Source of the DNA: an uncultured Dysosmobacter sp.
Lineage (GTDB): Bacteria; Bacillota; Clostridia; Oscillospirales; Oscillospiraceae
Assembly: GCA_934565855.1 (NCBI GenBank)
Contig: CAKTIO010000002.1
Span: 186,001 to 250,000 of the forward strand
Length of the DNA stretch: 64,000 bases
Direction: 5' to 3'
The notes beneath the pieces are model-generated. The model was given only the letters and a program-made list of their open reading frames with translations, was not told the DNA's origin and did not search any database. Both the position numbers and the translations under genes were made by a program. Shown one piece after another: positions 56,279 through 64,000 of this stretch; within the stretch, counting starts at the first letter, position 1; each line of letters starts with the position of its first letter.

Positions 56279-57657
56279 AGGCAAAGCAAAAGACTCTTTT
56301 TTATTGTACGGAATGTGGAAATGAATTTTCCAAATGGGCAGGGAAGTGTCCTTCCTGCGGAGCGTGGAATACCATTGTAGAACAGCCGGAATGCAAAAGC
56401 CCGAAGGCAGTTGGCGGAAGCAACCGAATGAAGGTGCAGCAGCACCGTGCCTGTCCGGTGACAGAGCTGCAATCTTCTGAAGAAATCCGCTTTCCCACAG
56501 GAATGGGGGAGTTGGATCGGGTTCTCGGCGGTGGTGCGGTGAAGGGCTCCTTAGTTTTGGTAGGCGGTGCCCCAGGCATTGGAAAGTCTACACTGATGCT
56601 GCAAATCTGCAATAAGCTCTGTGAATTTTCTAAGGTTCTTTACATATCCGGAGAGGAATCTGAGCATCAATTAAAGCTGCGGGCAAAGCGGCTGCAAGTG
56701 GAACGCGACCAATTATATGTGTTGTCTGAAACACGGTTGTCCAATATTTTAGATGCAGTCCAGGATGAAAAACCAGATGTTTTGATCGTAGACTCGATTC
56801 AGACCCTGTATAGCGATGAGGTGGAATCTACTGCAGGCAGTATTTCTCAGGTAAAGGGCTGCACAATGGCGTTGATGCAGCTTGCAAAAGGGGAAGGCAT
56901 CACCATCTTTGTCATCGGTCATGTAAATAAGGAGGGGGCTATTGCGGGACCACGGGTACTGGAGCATATGGTGGATTGCGTGCTGTATTTTGAGGGAGAC
57001 CAGCATTCGTCCTACCGGATTTTGCGCGCGGCAAAGAACCGTTTTGGCGCGACAAATGAGATCGGTGTTTTTGAAATGCGGGATATCGGTTTGGCAGAAG
57101 TTCCTAATCCATCGGAACTGCTGCTGTCGGAACGTCCGGAAAATGCGCCCGGAACATGCGTTACCTGTGTTATGGAGGGCGTTCGCCCGGTCCTTGCAGA
57201 GATTCAGGCGTTGGTGGTTCCAAGCAGCTATAGCTCTCCGCGGCGAACCAGCAATGGTTTTGATTATAACAGAGCTGCCATGCTGATGGCTGTGCTGGAA
57301 AAAAGGGGAGGACTGAAGGTCTCATCCTGTGACGCCTACATTAATATCATCGGCGGATTATACCTGGATGAACCTGCCGCAGACATTGCCGCAGTCGTTG
57401 CGATTGCGTCCAGCTATTTAGATCGCCCAGTCCCGAAGGACTTTGTGGCAATCGGAGAAGTTGGATTGACCGGAGAGCTGCGGAGCGTCAATCAACTGGA
57501 ACAACGGATCTCAGAGGCACAGCGTCTGGGATTTCAAAAATGTCTCGTTCCTGCGTATCGCGCACAGCAGCTGAAAAACCAGTACACATTAGAATTACTT
57601 CCGGTTTACGATATTGGTGATGTTTTACGTTTGGCATTTCGGGCAGATAGTAAATGA
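56275..57657 (+). CDS. radA: DNA repair protein RadA
   Basis: RadA is a RecA-like branch-migration helicase used in recombination repair. The N-terminal zinc finger has C11, C14, C25 and C28. Walker A is GGAPGIGKST, the RadA-specific motif is KNRFGATNEIGVFEM, and a C-terminal Lon-protease-like domain follows. 460 residues is typical. It overlaps cwlD by 4 bp. Confidence 0.97.
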   Translation: MKAKQKTLFYCTECGNEFSKWAGKCPSCGAWNTIVEQPECKSPKAVGGSNRMKVQQHRACPVTELQSSEEIRFPTGMGELDRVLGGGAVKGSLVLVGGAPGIGKSTLMLQICNKLCEFSKVLYISGEESEHQLKLRAKRLQVERDQLYVLSETRLSNILDAVQDEKPDVLIVDSIQTLYSDEVESTAGSISQVKGCTMALMQLAKGEGITIFVIGHVNKEGAIAGPRVLEHMVDCVLYFEGDQHSSYRILRAAKNRFGATNEIGVFEMRDIGLAEVPNPSELLLSERPENAPGTCVTCVMEGVRPVLAEIQALVVPSSYSSPRRTSNGFDYNRAAMLMAVLEKRGGLKVSSCDAYINIIGGLYLDEPAADIAAVVAIASSYLDRPVPKDFVAIGEVGLTGELRSVNQLEQRISEAQRLGFQKCLVPAYRAQQLKNQYTLELLPVYDIGDVLRLAFRADSK

Positions 57658-57718
57658 ATGCTTCTGCAGAGTAGATAACTGGAAAAACGTTGAAAGGGGT
57701 TAAAAGAGGAATATAGCG

Positions 57719-57748
57719 TTTTGAACAAAATAAAAATTTTGTTCAAAA
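57719..57748. repeat. AT-rich 13-bp inverted repeat upstream of the Xer-type gene
   Basis: TTTTGAACAAAAT (57719-57731) and ATTTTGTTCAAAA (57736-57748) are separated by AAAA. The repeat lies in the 161-bp radA-xer gap. It may act as a weak terminator of radA or as an operator for the recombinase gene. The rest of the gap shows nothing clear. Confidence 0.55.
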
Positions 57749-57818
57749 TAGGGGATGGATATTTTGGGCTATTCCCATTTTGCATCGGTTTTTAAGGGAT
57801 TCCTCTGATATATAAGCT

Positions 57819-58838
57819 ATGGCGAACTATCGTGAAGATGCACCAGAGATTCTGCGTGATTTTTTGGCGTATCATGAAACTATTAAAGGACATTCTCAAC
57901 GAACTGTTGACGAATACTATTTGGATCTTAGAAATTTTTTTCGCTATTTAAAGCAAACCCGAGATCCGGCTTTAAAGAACTGCAAGTTAGACGAAATCTC
58001 GATCATGGATGTTGATTTAAATTTTGTTGGAAATGTTACCTTGACAGATATTTATGAGTATATGGCTTATTTAAGCCGTGACAGGATTCAGCATCAAAAC
58101 AGCTCCCATTCTTCGTATGGTTTGAATGCGGCTTCCAGAGCCAGAAAAATTGCGACCATTCGGTCATTTTATAAGTATCTGACAAATAAAATGCATCTAT
58201 TGGAGGAAAATCCAGTCAAGGACTTGGACTCTCCAAAGCTGAAAAAAACCTTGCCGAAATATCTGACTCTGGAAGAAAGTAAAAATCTGCTTCGTTCAGT
58301 CGATGGAAAAAACGCGGAAAGGGATTATTGCATTCTAACACTGTTTTTGAATTGTGGTTTGCGGATTTCTGAGTTAGTTGCGCTAAACCTAAATGATATC
58401 CAGGAGGAAGCTTTACGGATTTTAGGTAAAGGAAACAAAGTACGGATCGTCTATTTAAATGATGCGTGCCAGCAGGCCTTGCAGCAATACTTAGCGGTCC
58501 GGCGTCCAATTCAGGGACGTGATGAGAACGCATTGTTTTTGTCCACACAAAATGAACGAATCAGCCGCTCAGGAGTCCATGCGCTTGTCAAAAAACGGCT
58601 TGCCGAGGCTGGACTGGACAGCACACAGTATTCCTCACATAAGCTGCGCCATACAGCAGCGACCTTGATGCTGCAAAACGGTGTAGATGTGCGCGCTGTT
58701 CAGGAGGTTTTGGGTCATGAACATTTGAACACGACGGAGATTTATACTCATATTGATAATGATGACCTACGTACTGCTGCAAGAGCAAATCCATTGTCTG
58801 GTGTGCTGCGGAAAAAATCAGAAAAATCTGGTCAATAA
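57819..58838 (+). CDS. Tyrosine recombinase, XerC/XerD-like
   Basis: This is a 339-residue site-specific tyrosine recombinase. The N-terminal SAM-like DNA-binding domain (about 1-130) is followed by the catalytic domain with R182 (NCGLRISELVAL), Lys in GKGNKVR, H274 and R277 (SSHKLRHT), H300 (LGHEHL) and nucleophile Y309. All catalytic residues are present. It is probably the host chromosome-dimer recombinase, as no other mobile-element genes are nearby, but dif was not identified. No good ribosome-binding site is seen before the ATG. Confidence 0.93.
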   Translation: MANYREDAPEILRDFLAYHETIKGHSQRTVDEYYLDLRNFFRYLKQTRDPALKNCKLDEISIMDVDLNFVGNVTLTDIYEYMAYLSRDRIQHQNSSHSSYGLNAASRARKIATIRSFYKYLTNKMHLLEENPVKDLDSPKLKKTLPKYLTLEESKNLLRSVDGKNAERDYCILTLFLNCGLRISELVALNLNDIQEEALRILGKGNKVRIVYLNDACQQALQQYLAVRRPIQGRDENALFLSTQNERISRSGVHALVKKRLAEAGLDSTQYSSHKLRHTAATLMLQNGVDVRAVQEVLGHEHLNTTEIYTHIDNDDLRTAARANPLSGVLRKKSEKSGQ

Positions 58839-58867
58839 TCTGTAAAGCTTTATTACTTCCCTGCTAT

Positions 58868-59377
58868 TTATTTTGGTCGGATTGCTCCTGTGATATGCAG
58901 AAAGCGGATATCTTCAAATTGGTATGTAGACAGTGGACGGTTATCTGCATCATAGCTGTGGGCGGCAACCAGAACATCTTCCAAGGTTTGCGCATGCGAT
59001 GCCTGAACAACGACTGGCGTATGCTGGAAAACGGTCCCGTGAAAACGTAATTGAACCAGATCTCCGGGAAGAAGCTCCTCTAATTTGCAAACCCGTGCAA
59101 CCGGTCCCACAGAAAATGATGACCGGGTCAAAAACTGGAATAAAAATGGCACACCTGTCCATGCGGGGGCTTTTTGATTTGAAGTAATGTAATACCATCC
59201 ATAGTCTGGGGTAAAATTCATGCTCCCGCACCCAGCATAAAGGCACTGGGAAGCAAAGTTCGTACAATCCCCGCCAATCTCTTCATAATCGTAGAATCTG
59301 GGGTTGCGGCTGAACGCCCATTCGTGCGCATAAAGAACAGCTGCACGACGGTCATAATTTTCATCGAAACGCATCAT
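58868..59377 (-). CDS. Amidase-domain protein (Amidase_6-like)
   Basis: This is a 169-residue protein of the putative amidase domain family (Amidase_6, papain/CHAP-like). A Cys-Asn-His type site is suggested by GGDCTNFASQCLYAGC (catalytic Cys) and the later HTPVVVQ and AAHSYD segments. WYYITSNQ and WTGVPFLFQFL match the family. No signal peptide is seen, although related proteins are often secreted or spore-associated. ATG 59377 is chosen (GGGAAG 8 bases upstream) over an in-frame GTG at 59386. The role is unknown. Confidence 0.82.
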   Translation of the reverse strand: MMRFDENYDRRAAVLYAHEWAFSRNPRFYDYEEIGGDCTNFASQCLYAGCGSMNFTPDYGWYYITSNQKAPAWTGVPFLFQFLTRSSFSVGPVARVCKLEELLPGDLVQLRFHGTVFQHTPVVVQASHAQTLEDVLVAAHSYDADNRPLSTYQFEDIRFLHITGAIRPK

Positions 59378-59454
59378 ATACAGCACTTCCCTTTTTGTGT
59401 TATTCCATACATTCTATGTTGAAATACCGCATATGGGAACTACGCAAGACTATT

Positions 59455-59488
59455 AAAAAGGACGCGCTTTTTATAGCGCGTCCTTTTT
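59455..59488. terminator. Terminator downstream of fba, bidirectional
   Basis: AAAAAGGACGCGCT (59455-59468) and AGCGCGTCCTTTTT (59475-59488) form a perfect 14-bp stem with T-runs on either strand. It ends fba transcription on the minus strand. Confidence 0.92.
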
Positions 59489-59529
59489 GGAGGTATCAAA
59501 GTAAATCCAAGCCGCTTCAAAATAGAAAG

Positions 59530-60468
59530 TTAAGCCTTTCCGTTGCAGCCCAGCACGTCTACCAGCTTATGACGGACCATTTCCTTAATGGCAGCTCTTG
59601 CGGGCTTCAGATACTGGCGGGGATCGAAATCAGCAGGATGCTCAGCCAAATACTGACGGATGGTTGCCGTCATTGCCAAACGCAGATCAGAGTCGATGTT
59701 GATCTTGCAAACGGACAGCTCTGCAGCATGGCGCAGCTGATCCTCCGGAACACCGATGGCACCGGGCATATTCCCACCAAACTGGTTGATCTTTTCAACA
59801 AATTCCTGAGGAACGGACGAAGAACCGTGCAGAACAATGGGGAATCCCGGCAGGCGCTTGGAAACCTCCTCCAGAACATCGAAGCGCAGCTGCGGCTTCG
59901 TACCCGGCTTGAACTTATATGCACCGTGGCTGGTTCCGATAGCGATTGCCAGGGAATCACAGCCAGTCTTAGAAACAAACTCCTCTACTTCCTCGGGATG
60001 TGTATAGGAAGAGTCCTCCGCAGAGACCTTTACTTCATCCTCGATGCCTGCCAAGGTACCCAGTTCAGCCTCGACTACCACACCGTGGTCGTGTGCATAC
60101 TCCACGACCTTTCTGGTGATCTCGATATTTTCTGCAAACGGCTTGCTGCTGGCATCGATCATAACGGAGGTAAATCCGCCGTCAATGCAGGACTTACAGG
60201 TCTCAAAATCGGGACCATGGTCCAAATGCAGTGCAATGGGAATTTCCGGACACTCGATCACGGCAGCCTCTACCAGCTTGATCAGATAGGTGTGATTGGC
60301 GTAAACGCGTGCGCCCTTGGAGACCTGCAGGATCAGAGGAGCCTTTTCCTCGCGGGCAGCTTCGGTGATGCCCTGTACGATTTCCATATTGTTTACATTG
60401 AATGCACCGATTGCATAACCGCCATCGTAAGCTTTCTTAAACATTTCGGTAGTAGTAACTAATGGCAT
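59530..60468 (-). CDS. fba: Fructose-bisphosphate aldolase, class II
   Basis: This is a zinc-dependent aldolase that splits fructose-1,6-bisphosphate into DHAP and glyceraldehyde-3-phosphate. ALHLDHGPD carries the proton donor D83 and a zinc ligand H84. Further ligands are in GTSHGAYKF and VLHGSSSVP. 312 residues is typical. It is divergent from the PPi-phosphofructokinase gene, the preceding step in glycolysis. GGAGATG precedes the start. Confidence 0.97.
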   Translation of the reverse strand: MPLVTTTEMFKKAYDGGYAIGAFNVNNMEIVQGITEAAREEKAPLILQVSKGARVYANHTYLIKLVEAAVIECPEIPIALHLDHGPDFETCKSCIDGGFTSVMIDASSKPFAENIEITRKVVEYAHDHGVVVEAELGTLAGIEDEVKVSAEDSSYTHPEEVEEFVSKTGCDSLAIAIGTSHGAYKFKPGTKPQLRFDVLEEVSKRLPGFPIVLHGSSSVPQEFVEKINQFGGNMPGAIGVPEDQLRHAAELSVCKINIDSDLRLAMTATIRQYLAEHPADFDPRQYLKPARAAIKEMVRHKLVDVLGCNGKA

Positions 60469-60579
60469 AGAATCATCTCCAAATCAATTATTCCGTATCC
60501 CACTTTCCGGCAGAGGTACTTTCTTACAAGAAACCACAATTTTCACCAGAAAATTACAGGAAAACGATTATCCAAATAG

Positions 60580-60607
60580 ATAATATCACAAATAAAATAA
60601 ATTGCAA
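60580..60607 (-). promoter_or_regulatory. fba promoter
   Basis: On the minus strand TTGCAA (60607-60602), 16 nt, TATTAT (60585-60580). It is back to back with the phosphofructokinase promoter, with the two -35 hexamers only 3 bp apart. Confidence 0.75.
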
Positions 60608-60610
60608 GTA

Positions 60611-60639
60611 TTTACATTTTATTTTCCAAATGCTATGAT
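60611..60639 (+). promoter_or_regulatory. PPi-phosphofructokinase promoter
   Basis: TTTACA (60611-60616), 17 nt, TATGAT (60634-60639), then a GAGGAGG ribosome-binding site before ATG 60671. Confidence 0.83.
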
Positions 60640-60670
60640 GAAAGAAATACAATGAGGAGGAAATCCTGTT

Positions 60671-61909
60671 ATGAGTGAATTGAAGGGCGCATGTATTTTT
60701 GGACAATCCGGTGGACCAACCGCCGTGATCAATGCCAGTGCATACGGCGTGATCGACACTGCATTGAAAAATCCCAATATTACCCGCGTTTTGGGTGCGG
60801 AGCATGGCATCAAGGGTGTCCTGAATGATCGCCTTTTTGATATGGGTGCTGAGGACCCAAAGGAATTAGAGCTTCTTAAGTATACACCTTCCTCCGCACT
60901 TGGTTCCTGCCGCTATAAAATGGCAGATCCGGATGTGGATGACACGGATTACCGGCGCATCCTTGAGATTTTCAAGAAGCATGATGTTCGTTACTTCTTC
61001 TATAACGGCGGCAATGACTCAATGGATACCTGCAATAAAATCTCAAAATACATGCAGAAGGTCGGATATGACTGCCGTGTCATGGGTGTTCCCAAGACCA
61101 TTGATAATGACCTGTTTGGCACAGACCATTGTCCGGGATACGCTTCTGCTGCAAAGTACATTGCCACGACCTGTATGGAGGTGTATCTGGATGCCCGGGT
61201 ATATGACACGGGTATGATCTGCATTATGGAAATTATGGGTCGCCACGCCGGCTGGCTGGCAGGCTCTGCCGCCTTGGCAACCGCATATGGCGCAGGTCCG
61301 GACTTGGTTTATCTTCCGGAGACTACCTTCGATATGGAACAGTTCCTGTCTGATGTGGAGCGCATCTATAAGGAAAAGGGCAACTGTATGGTGGCTGTAT
61401 CCGAGGGAATTCATTATGCAGATGGCAGCTTTGTCTCAGAAGCAAAGACGTCTGCAACAGATGGCTTTGGTCATGCACAGTTGGGCGGACTGGCAGCAAC
61501 TCTGGCAGCAATTGTCAAAGAGCGGACCGGTGCCAAGGTTCGTGGAATCGAGTTGAGTTTGCTGCAGCGCTGTGGCGCGCATATTGCCTCTGAAACCGAT
61601 ATTGAAGAATCGTTTATGGCAGGAAAAGCAGCGGTAGAAAATGCAGTGGCTGGTATCACCGATAAAATGGTAGGCTTTGAGCGTGGAATTCGCAATGGAA
61701 AATACGCATGCAAAACCAAGCTACTGAATCTGACGGATGTTGCCAATACGGAAAAGAAGGTTCCGTTAGAATGGATCAACAGTAAAGGAAATGGCGTGGA
61801 ACAGGCATTTATCGACTATGTGCTGCCCTTGATTCAGGGAGAGCCCGTTCTTCCCAAGGAGGATTCTCTTCCTCGCTTTGCAAAGCTGAAAAAGGTGCTT
61901 GCGAAATAA
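60671..61909 (+). CDS. pfp: Diphosphate-fructose-6-phosphate 1-phosphotransferase (PPi-PFK)
   Basis: This enzyme phosphorylates fructose-6-phosphate reversibly with pyrophosphate. The 412 residues fit the PPi-dependent group rather than the 320-residue ATP-PFK. The nucleotide/PPi loop reads GGNDSMDT (113-120), with an acidic residue where ATP enzymes have Gly. PKTIDND (141-147) carries the PPi-type Lys and the catalytic Asp. MGRHAGWLA is the sugar-binding motif. It is paired with fba across overlapping promoters, suggesting PPi-based glycolysis. Confidence 0.94.
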   Translation: MSELKGACIFGQSGGPTAVINASAYGVIDTALKNPNITRVLGAEHGIKGVLNDRLFDMGAEDPKELELLKYTPSSALGSCRYKMADPDVDDTDYRRILEIFKKHDVRYFFYNGGNDSMDTCNKISKYMQKVGYDCRVMGVPKTIDNDLFGTDHCPGYASAAKYIATTCMEVYLDARVYDTGMICIMEIMGRHAGWLAGSAALATAYGAGPDLVYLPETTFDMEQFLSDVERIYKEKGNCMVAVSEGIHYADGSFVSEAKTSATDGFGHAQLGGLAATLAAIVKERTGAKVRGIELSLLQRCGAHIASETDIEESFMAGKAAVENAVAGITDKMVGFERGIRNGKYACKTKLLNLTDVANTEKKVPLEWINSKGNGVEQAFIDYVLPLIQGEPVLPKEDSLPRFAKLKKVLAK

Positions 61910-61923
61910 GAAGCACAGTAAAG

Positions 61924-61964
61924 AGACCCTCCATGAGTGATCACTCATGGAGGGTCTTATTTTA
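61924..61964 (+). terminator. Terminator after pfp
   Basis: A perfect 34-bp palindrome (61924-61957, 17-bp arms with AGACCCTCC outermost and centre GTGATCAC) is followed by TATTTTA. Confidence 0.92.
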
Positions 61965-61980
61965 TAAGTCACTCTAAAAC

Positions 61981-62014
61981 ACAAAAAGACGTCCGAATAT
62001 AGACGTCTTTTTGT
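61981..62014 (-). terminator. Terminator of the sigH-zinc ribbon unit (minus strand)
   Basis: ACAAAAAGACGTC (61981-61993) pairs perfectly with GACGTCTTTTTGT (62002-62014). On the minus strand GACGTC is followed by TTTTTGT. It lies 14 bp after the zinc-ribbon gene. Confidence 0.88.
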
Positions 62015-62027
62015 TAGAAAACATATG

Positions 62028-62309
62028 TTATCTCTGCTGCTCTCTCATCTTTGCAAAGCACTCGCTGCAATAGACGGGACGATCAGACTTCGGCTCGAAA
62101 GGAACCTTTGCCTCGCCGCCGCAGGCAGCGCACACTGCAGTGAAGTACTCACGGGGACCACGAGCAGCCGCCTTGCGGGCATCGCGGCATGCCTTGCAGC
62201 GCTGGGGCTCATTCTGGAAACCACGCTCAGCATAGAACTCCTGCTCACCAGCGGTGAACACGAACTCCTGACCGCACTCCTTGCAAACTAAAGTCTTGTC
62301 TTCGTACAT
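62028..62309 (-). CDS. Zinc-ribbon domain protein
   Basis: This 93-residue protein has two cysteine-pair units: CKECGQEF with CKACRDAR in the first half, and CAACGG with CSECF in the second. It matches the small double zinc-ribbon (probable zinc-binding) proteins common in Clostridia and is probably a nucleic-acid or protein adaptor; its function is unknown. ATG 62309 has GAGAGGG upstream. The frame is open to 62453, but that extension would overlap sigH. It follows sigH by 37 bp, so it is likely co-transcribed. Confidence 0.82.
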   Translation of the reverse strand: MYEDKTLVCKECGQEFVFTAGEQEFYAERGFQNEPQRCKACRDARKAAARGPREYFTAVCAACGGEAKVPFEPKSDRPVYCSECFAKMREQQR

Positions 62310-62346
62310 GATTTTACCCTCTCTTTGATAGAAAAATATATTGCGT

Positions 62347-62964
62347 TCAGCTCCTGCTGATATCGCCGGAAAGAAGTTGCCGTGCCAATTTTCGCCGAAT
62401 CCGCTGCACAGCGTTGTCCACGGACTTTGGGGATTTGCCAACAGCCTTGGCAATCTCCCTACAGGAAAGACCGTCTAAATAGTACCCTAAAATCTTCGCT
62501 TCGAACTCGGACAACTGTTTCCGGACACAGGATAAAAGGCTCTTCGTGTGTTCCCTGTCGATCAAAAAATCTTCGGGATTGCGCTGTGCCAAATGACTGG
62601 TTCCAGAGGTGTAGGAATTACTATCAAAGAAGGGTGTATCCAAAGGAACCGACTGATTCAAAGGGGAATGCCTCTCCCCTGCCGCATTTCGCAACACAGA
62701 ATACAGACGATTGCGTATACAAATCTCTGCGAATGTCCGAAAGGATGCCGCCTTTCCGCTATCGTATTCCCTAACGGCATTCATCAATCCAAACATTCCC
62801 TCCTGTGTCAGGTCCTCACTATCTCCACCAATGAGAAAAAACGGACGGGCACAGGTACGGACCAGCCGGTGATACCGGGTAACTAACAGCTCCTCTGCGA
62901 AGCGGTTCTCCTGTTTGACGAGAACACATAGTTCTTCATCAGACAGTGTATTCAGGTATTCCAT
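62347..62964 (-). CDS. sigH: RNA polymerase sigma factor SigH-like (early sporulation/stationary phase)
   Basis: This is a sigma-70 family factor of the sigma-H (Spo0H) type. Region 2 contains FFLIGGDSEDLTQEGMFGLM and SFRTFAEICIRNRL, and region 4 is LSCREIAKAVGKSPKSVDNA. An ATG at 62988 lies only 5 nt after a perfect -10 and would be leaderless. ATG 62964 has GAGG 6 bases before it and is preferred (205 residues). In Bacillus sigma-H starts sporulation; here it may act in the same way upstream of cotJ and cwlD control. Confidence 0.9.
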   Translation of the reverse strand: MEYLNTLSDEELCVLVKQENRFAEELLVTRYHRLVRTCARPFFLIGGDSEDLTQEGMFGLMNAVREYDSGKAASFRTFAEICIRNRLYSVLRNAAGERHSPLNQSVPLDTPFFDSNSYTSGTSHLAQRNPEDFLIDREHTKSLLSCVRKQLSEFEAKILGYYLDGLSCREIAKAVGKSPKSVDNAVQRIRRKLARQLLSGDISRS

Positions 62965-62993
62965 GCGATCCTCATTGCTTTTATTCATATAAT

Positions 62994-63023
62994 ATTATAC
63001 CTATTTTGAGCGGCGATTGTCAA
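62994..63023 (-). promoter_or_regulatory. Consensus promoter of sigH
   Basis: On the minus strand TTGACA (63023-63018), 18 nt, TATAAT (62999-62994). Both hexamers are perfect. Confidence 0.9.
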
Positions 63024-63054
63024 GCTGATTTGTCAAAAATATTCAGCCGAAACG

Positions 63055-64000
63055 TCAGATTTTTAGTGATTTTATGAAATTTACCAGCCGCTCTGCCACC
63101 TCTTGCGCGACCTGCGTAGTTTTTGCTTCGACCATGACGCGGATAAGTGCTTCTGTGCCGGAGGCGCGGACCAGAACTCTTCCCTCTCCGTCCAGCTGCT
63201 CCTCCTCTTTCTGTACCGCCTGCTGCAGTTCTCTGGAAGCCATGATTTTTTCCTTAACGCCACCCGTGTGCGGAACCTCCACATTGATCAGAACCTGTGG
63301 ATAGGTATTGCAGCAGGAAACCAGCTCAGAAGCTTTTTTACCGGAGCTTTTCAGCACCTGCAAAAATTGAAGGGCACTCACCTCTCCATCGCCTGTGGTT
63401 TCCAACTCTGTGAAAATGGTGTGTCCGGACTGCTCACCGCCAATTCGGTAATCATTTTTCAGCATTTCCTCCAGAACATTCCGGTCACCCACATTGGTGC
63501 AGACCATGTCAATACCGTTGTTTCGGCAAAACTCATGCAGCCCCAAATTGGACATGACTGTGGCAACAATGGTGTTTCCATTCAGTTTTCCGCGTCGCTT
63601 CATATCTGCGGCACATACGGCAATCACCTTGTCTCCATCAATGACTGCACCGGTTTCGTCTACCAGCAGACAGCGGTCCGCGTCTCCGTCAAAAGCAACG
63701 CCAATATCATATTTTCCATTTACAACGCTTCTGGACAGATCCTCCAGATGGGTAGATCCACAGCGGCTGTTGATATTGATCCCGTCTGGTGCCCGGTGAA
63801 TGAAGTCTGTATGCGCCTTGAAACGGCCGAACAGTTCCGGAGCCGTTGCAGACGCGGCACCATTTGCACAGTCTACCAGAATGTGCAGCCCAGCCAAGTC
63901 GCTCTCAACGGTAGATGCGACGAAATTGATATAATCCTGCTTCAACTGCCGCATACCGTGATGCCGGCGTCCAATTTCACCGCGGGTCTTGGCAGGCAGC
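63055..64000 (-). CDS. glmM: Phosphoglucosamine mutase, 5' end cut by the window
   Basis: GlmM interconverts glucosamine-6-phosphate and glucosamine-1-phosphate for UDP-GlcNAc and cell wall synthesis. The frame is open to the window edge (...AKTRGEIGRRHHGM...), so the N-terminal third with the phosphoserine loop is missing. The visible part has the metal loop FDGDADR, the sugar-binding GEQSGHTIF and the phosphate-binding RASGTEALIRVMVE near the end. An ATG at 63954 is internal. Confidence 0.95.
   Translation of the reverse strand, partial: LPAKTRGEIGRRHHGMRQLKQDYINFVASTVESDLAGLHILVDCANGAASATAPELFGRFKAHTDFIHRAPDGININSRCGSTHLEDLSRSVVNGKYDIGVAFDGDADRCLLVDETGAVIDGDKVIAVCAADMKRRGKLNGNTIVATVMSNLGLHEFCRNNGIDMVCTNVGDRNVLEEMLKNDYRIGGEQSGHTIFTELETTGDGEVSALQFLQVLKSSGKKASELVSCCNTYPQVLINVEVPHTGGVKEKIMASRELQQAVQKEEEQLDGEGRVLVRASGTEALIRVMVEAKTTQVAQEVAERLVNFIKSLKI

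Noticed and set aside
57719..57748. LexA (SOS) box upstream of the Xer-type recombinase
   Set aside because: GAAC and GTTC half-sites are present, but 14 nt apart instead of 4, so it is only an AT-rich inverted repeat.
57819..58838. Tyrosine recombinase as the excision enzyme of the cotJC element
   Set aside because: It lies 3.3 kb outside the element. The att structure (short core in a palindromic attP) fits the serine recombinase inside it, not a tyrosine recombinase with long identical cores.
59395..60462. 355-codon open frame on the plus strand
   Set aside because: It is antisense to fba, whose metal and catalytic motifs are intact. It is an artefact of codon bias.

Overview
The window looks like a chromosomal segment of an anaerobic, spore-forming Gram-positive bacterium of the class Clostridia, probably an Oscillospiraceae/Ruminococcaceae-type gut organism. 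The evidence is a PolC-type replicative polymerase, the Firmicute gene order pyrH-frr-uppS-cdsA-dxr-rseP-ispG-polC, anaerobic ribonucleotide reductase (nrdDG), a pyrophosphate-type phosphofructokinase, and sporulation genes (cotJ, cwlD, sigH). No rRNA or tRNA gene and no CRISPR array were seen.

Layout. 1-9330: end of yraN, thrC, a phosphoesterase, then the proteostasis block tig-clpP-clpX-lon and the GTPase ysxC. 9466-19724: one long housekeeping operon for UMP kinase, ribosome recycling, undecaprenyl-PP and CDP-DAG synthesis, MEP isoprenoid enzymes, the site-2 protease and PolC. 19830-25439 (minus strand): potABCD polyamine uptake with a trailing thioesterase, then an RluA-type pseudouridine synthase. 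25582-29526: yceD-rpmF, then der-plsY-gpsA. 29604-32381 (minus): nrdDG behind a pair of NrdR-like boxes. 32591-34874: a TetR regulator divergent from degV, then a flavodoxin-like reductase.

34933-54880 is the most interesting part. The Mn-catalase-like spore-coat gene cotJC is split in two. Its first 135 codons lie at 54476-54880 and its last 63 codons at 34933-35124, both on the minus strand and 19.35 kb apart. The two break points share the core TCTGC. Joining them restores a 198-residue CotJC in frame, with all five expected metal ligands. The joined ends of the intervening DNA would form a 52-bp near-palindrome with 25-bp arms (23 of 25 identical) around a central TC, as expected for a large serine recombinase attP. 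A large serine recombinase gene (52523-54079) and a 44-codon ORF (54184-54318) lie just inside one end. I read this as a skin-like intervening element that could be excised in the mother cell. Its cargo is surprising: an alkylation-repair-like cluster, MATE/MarR, EamA and LysR genes, and one purA-atpBEF-(delta/alpha fusion)-GDC-DUF1275-thioesterase transcription unit, meaning PurA and a complete-looking F-type ATP synthase.

54880-64000: cotJA-cotJB fusion, cwlD-radA, a Xer-type recombinase and an amidase-domain protein. Next come fba and the PPi-phosphofructokinase from overlapping divergent promoters, a zinc-ribbon protein, sigH, and the C-terminal part of glmM. Many gene borders carry long, near-perfect, often bidirectional terminator hairpins.
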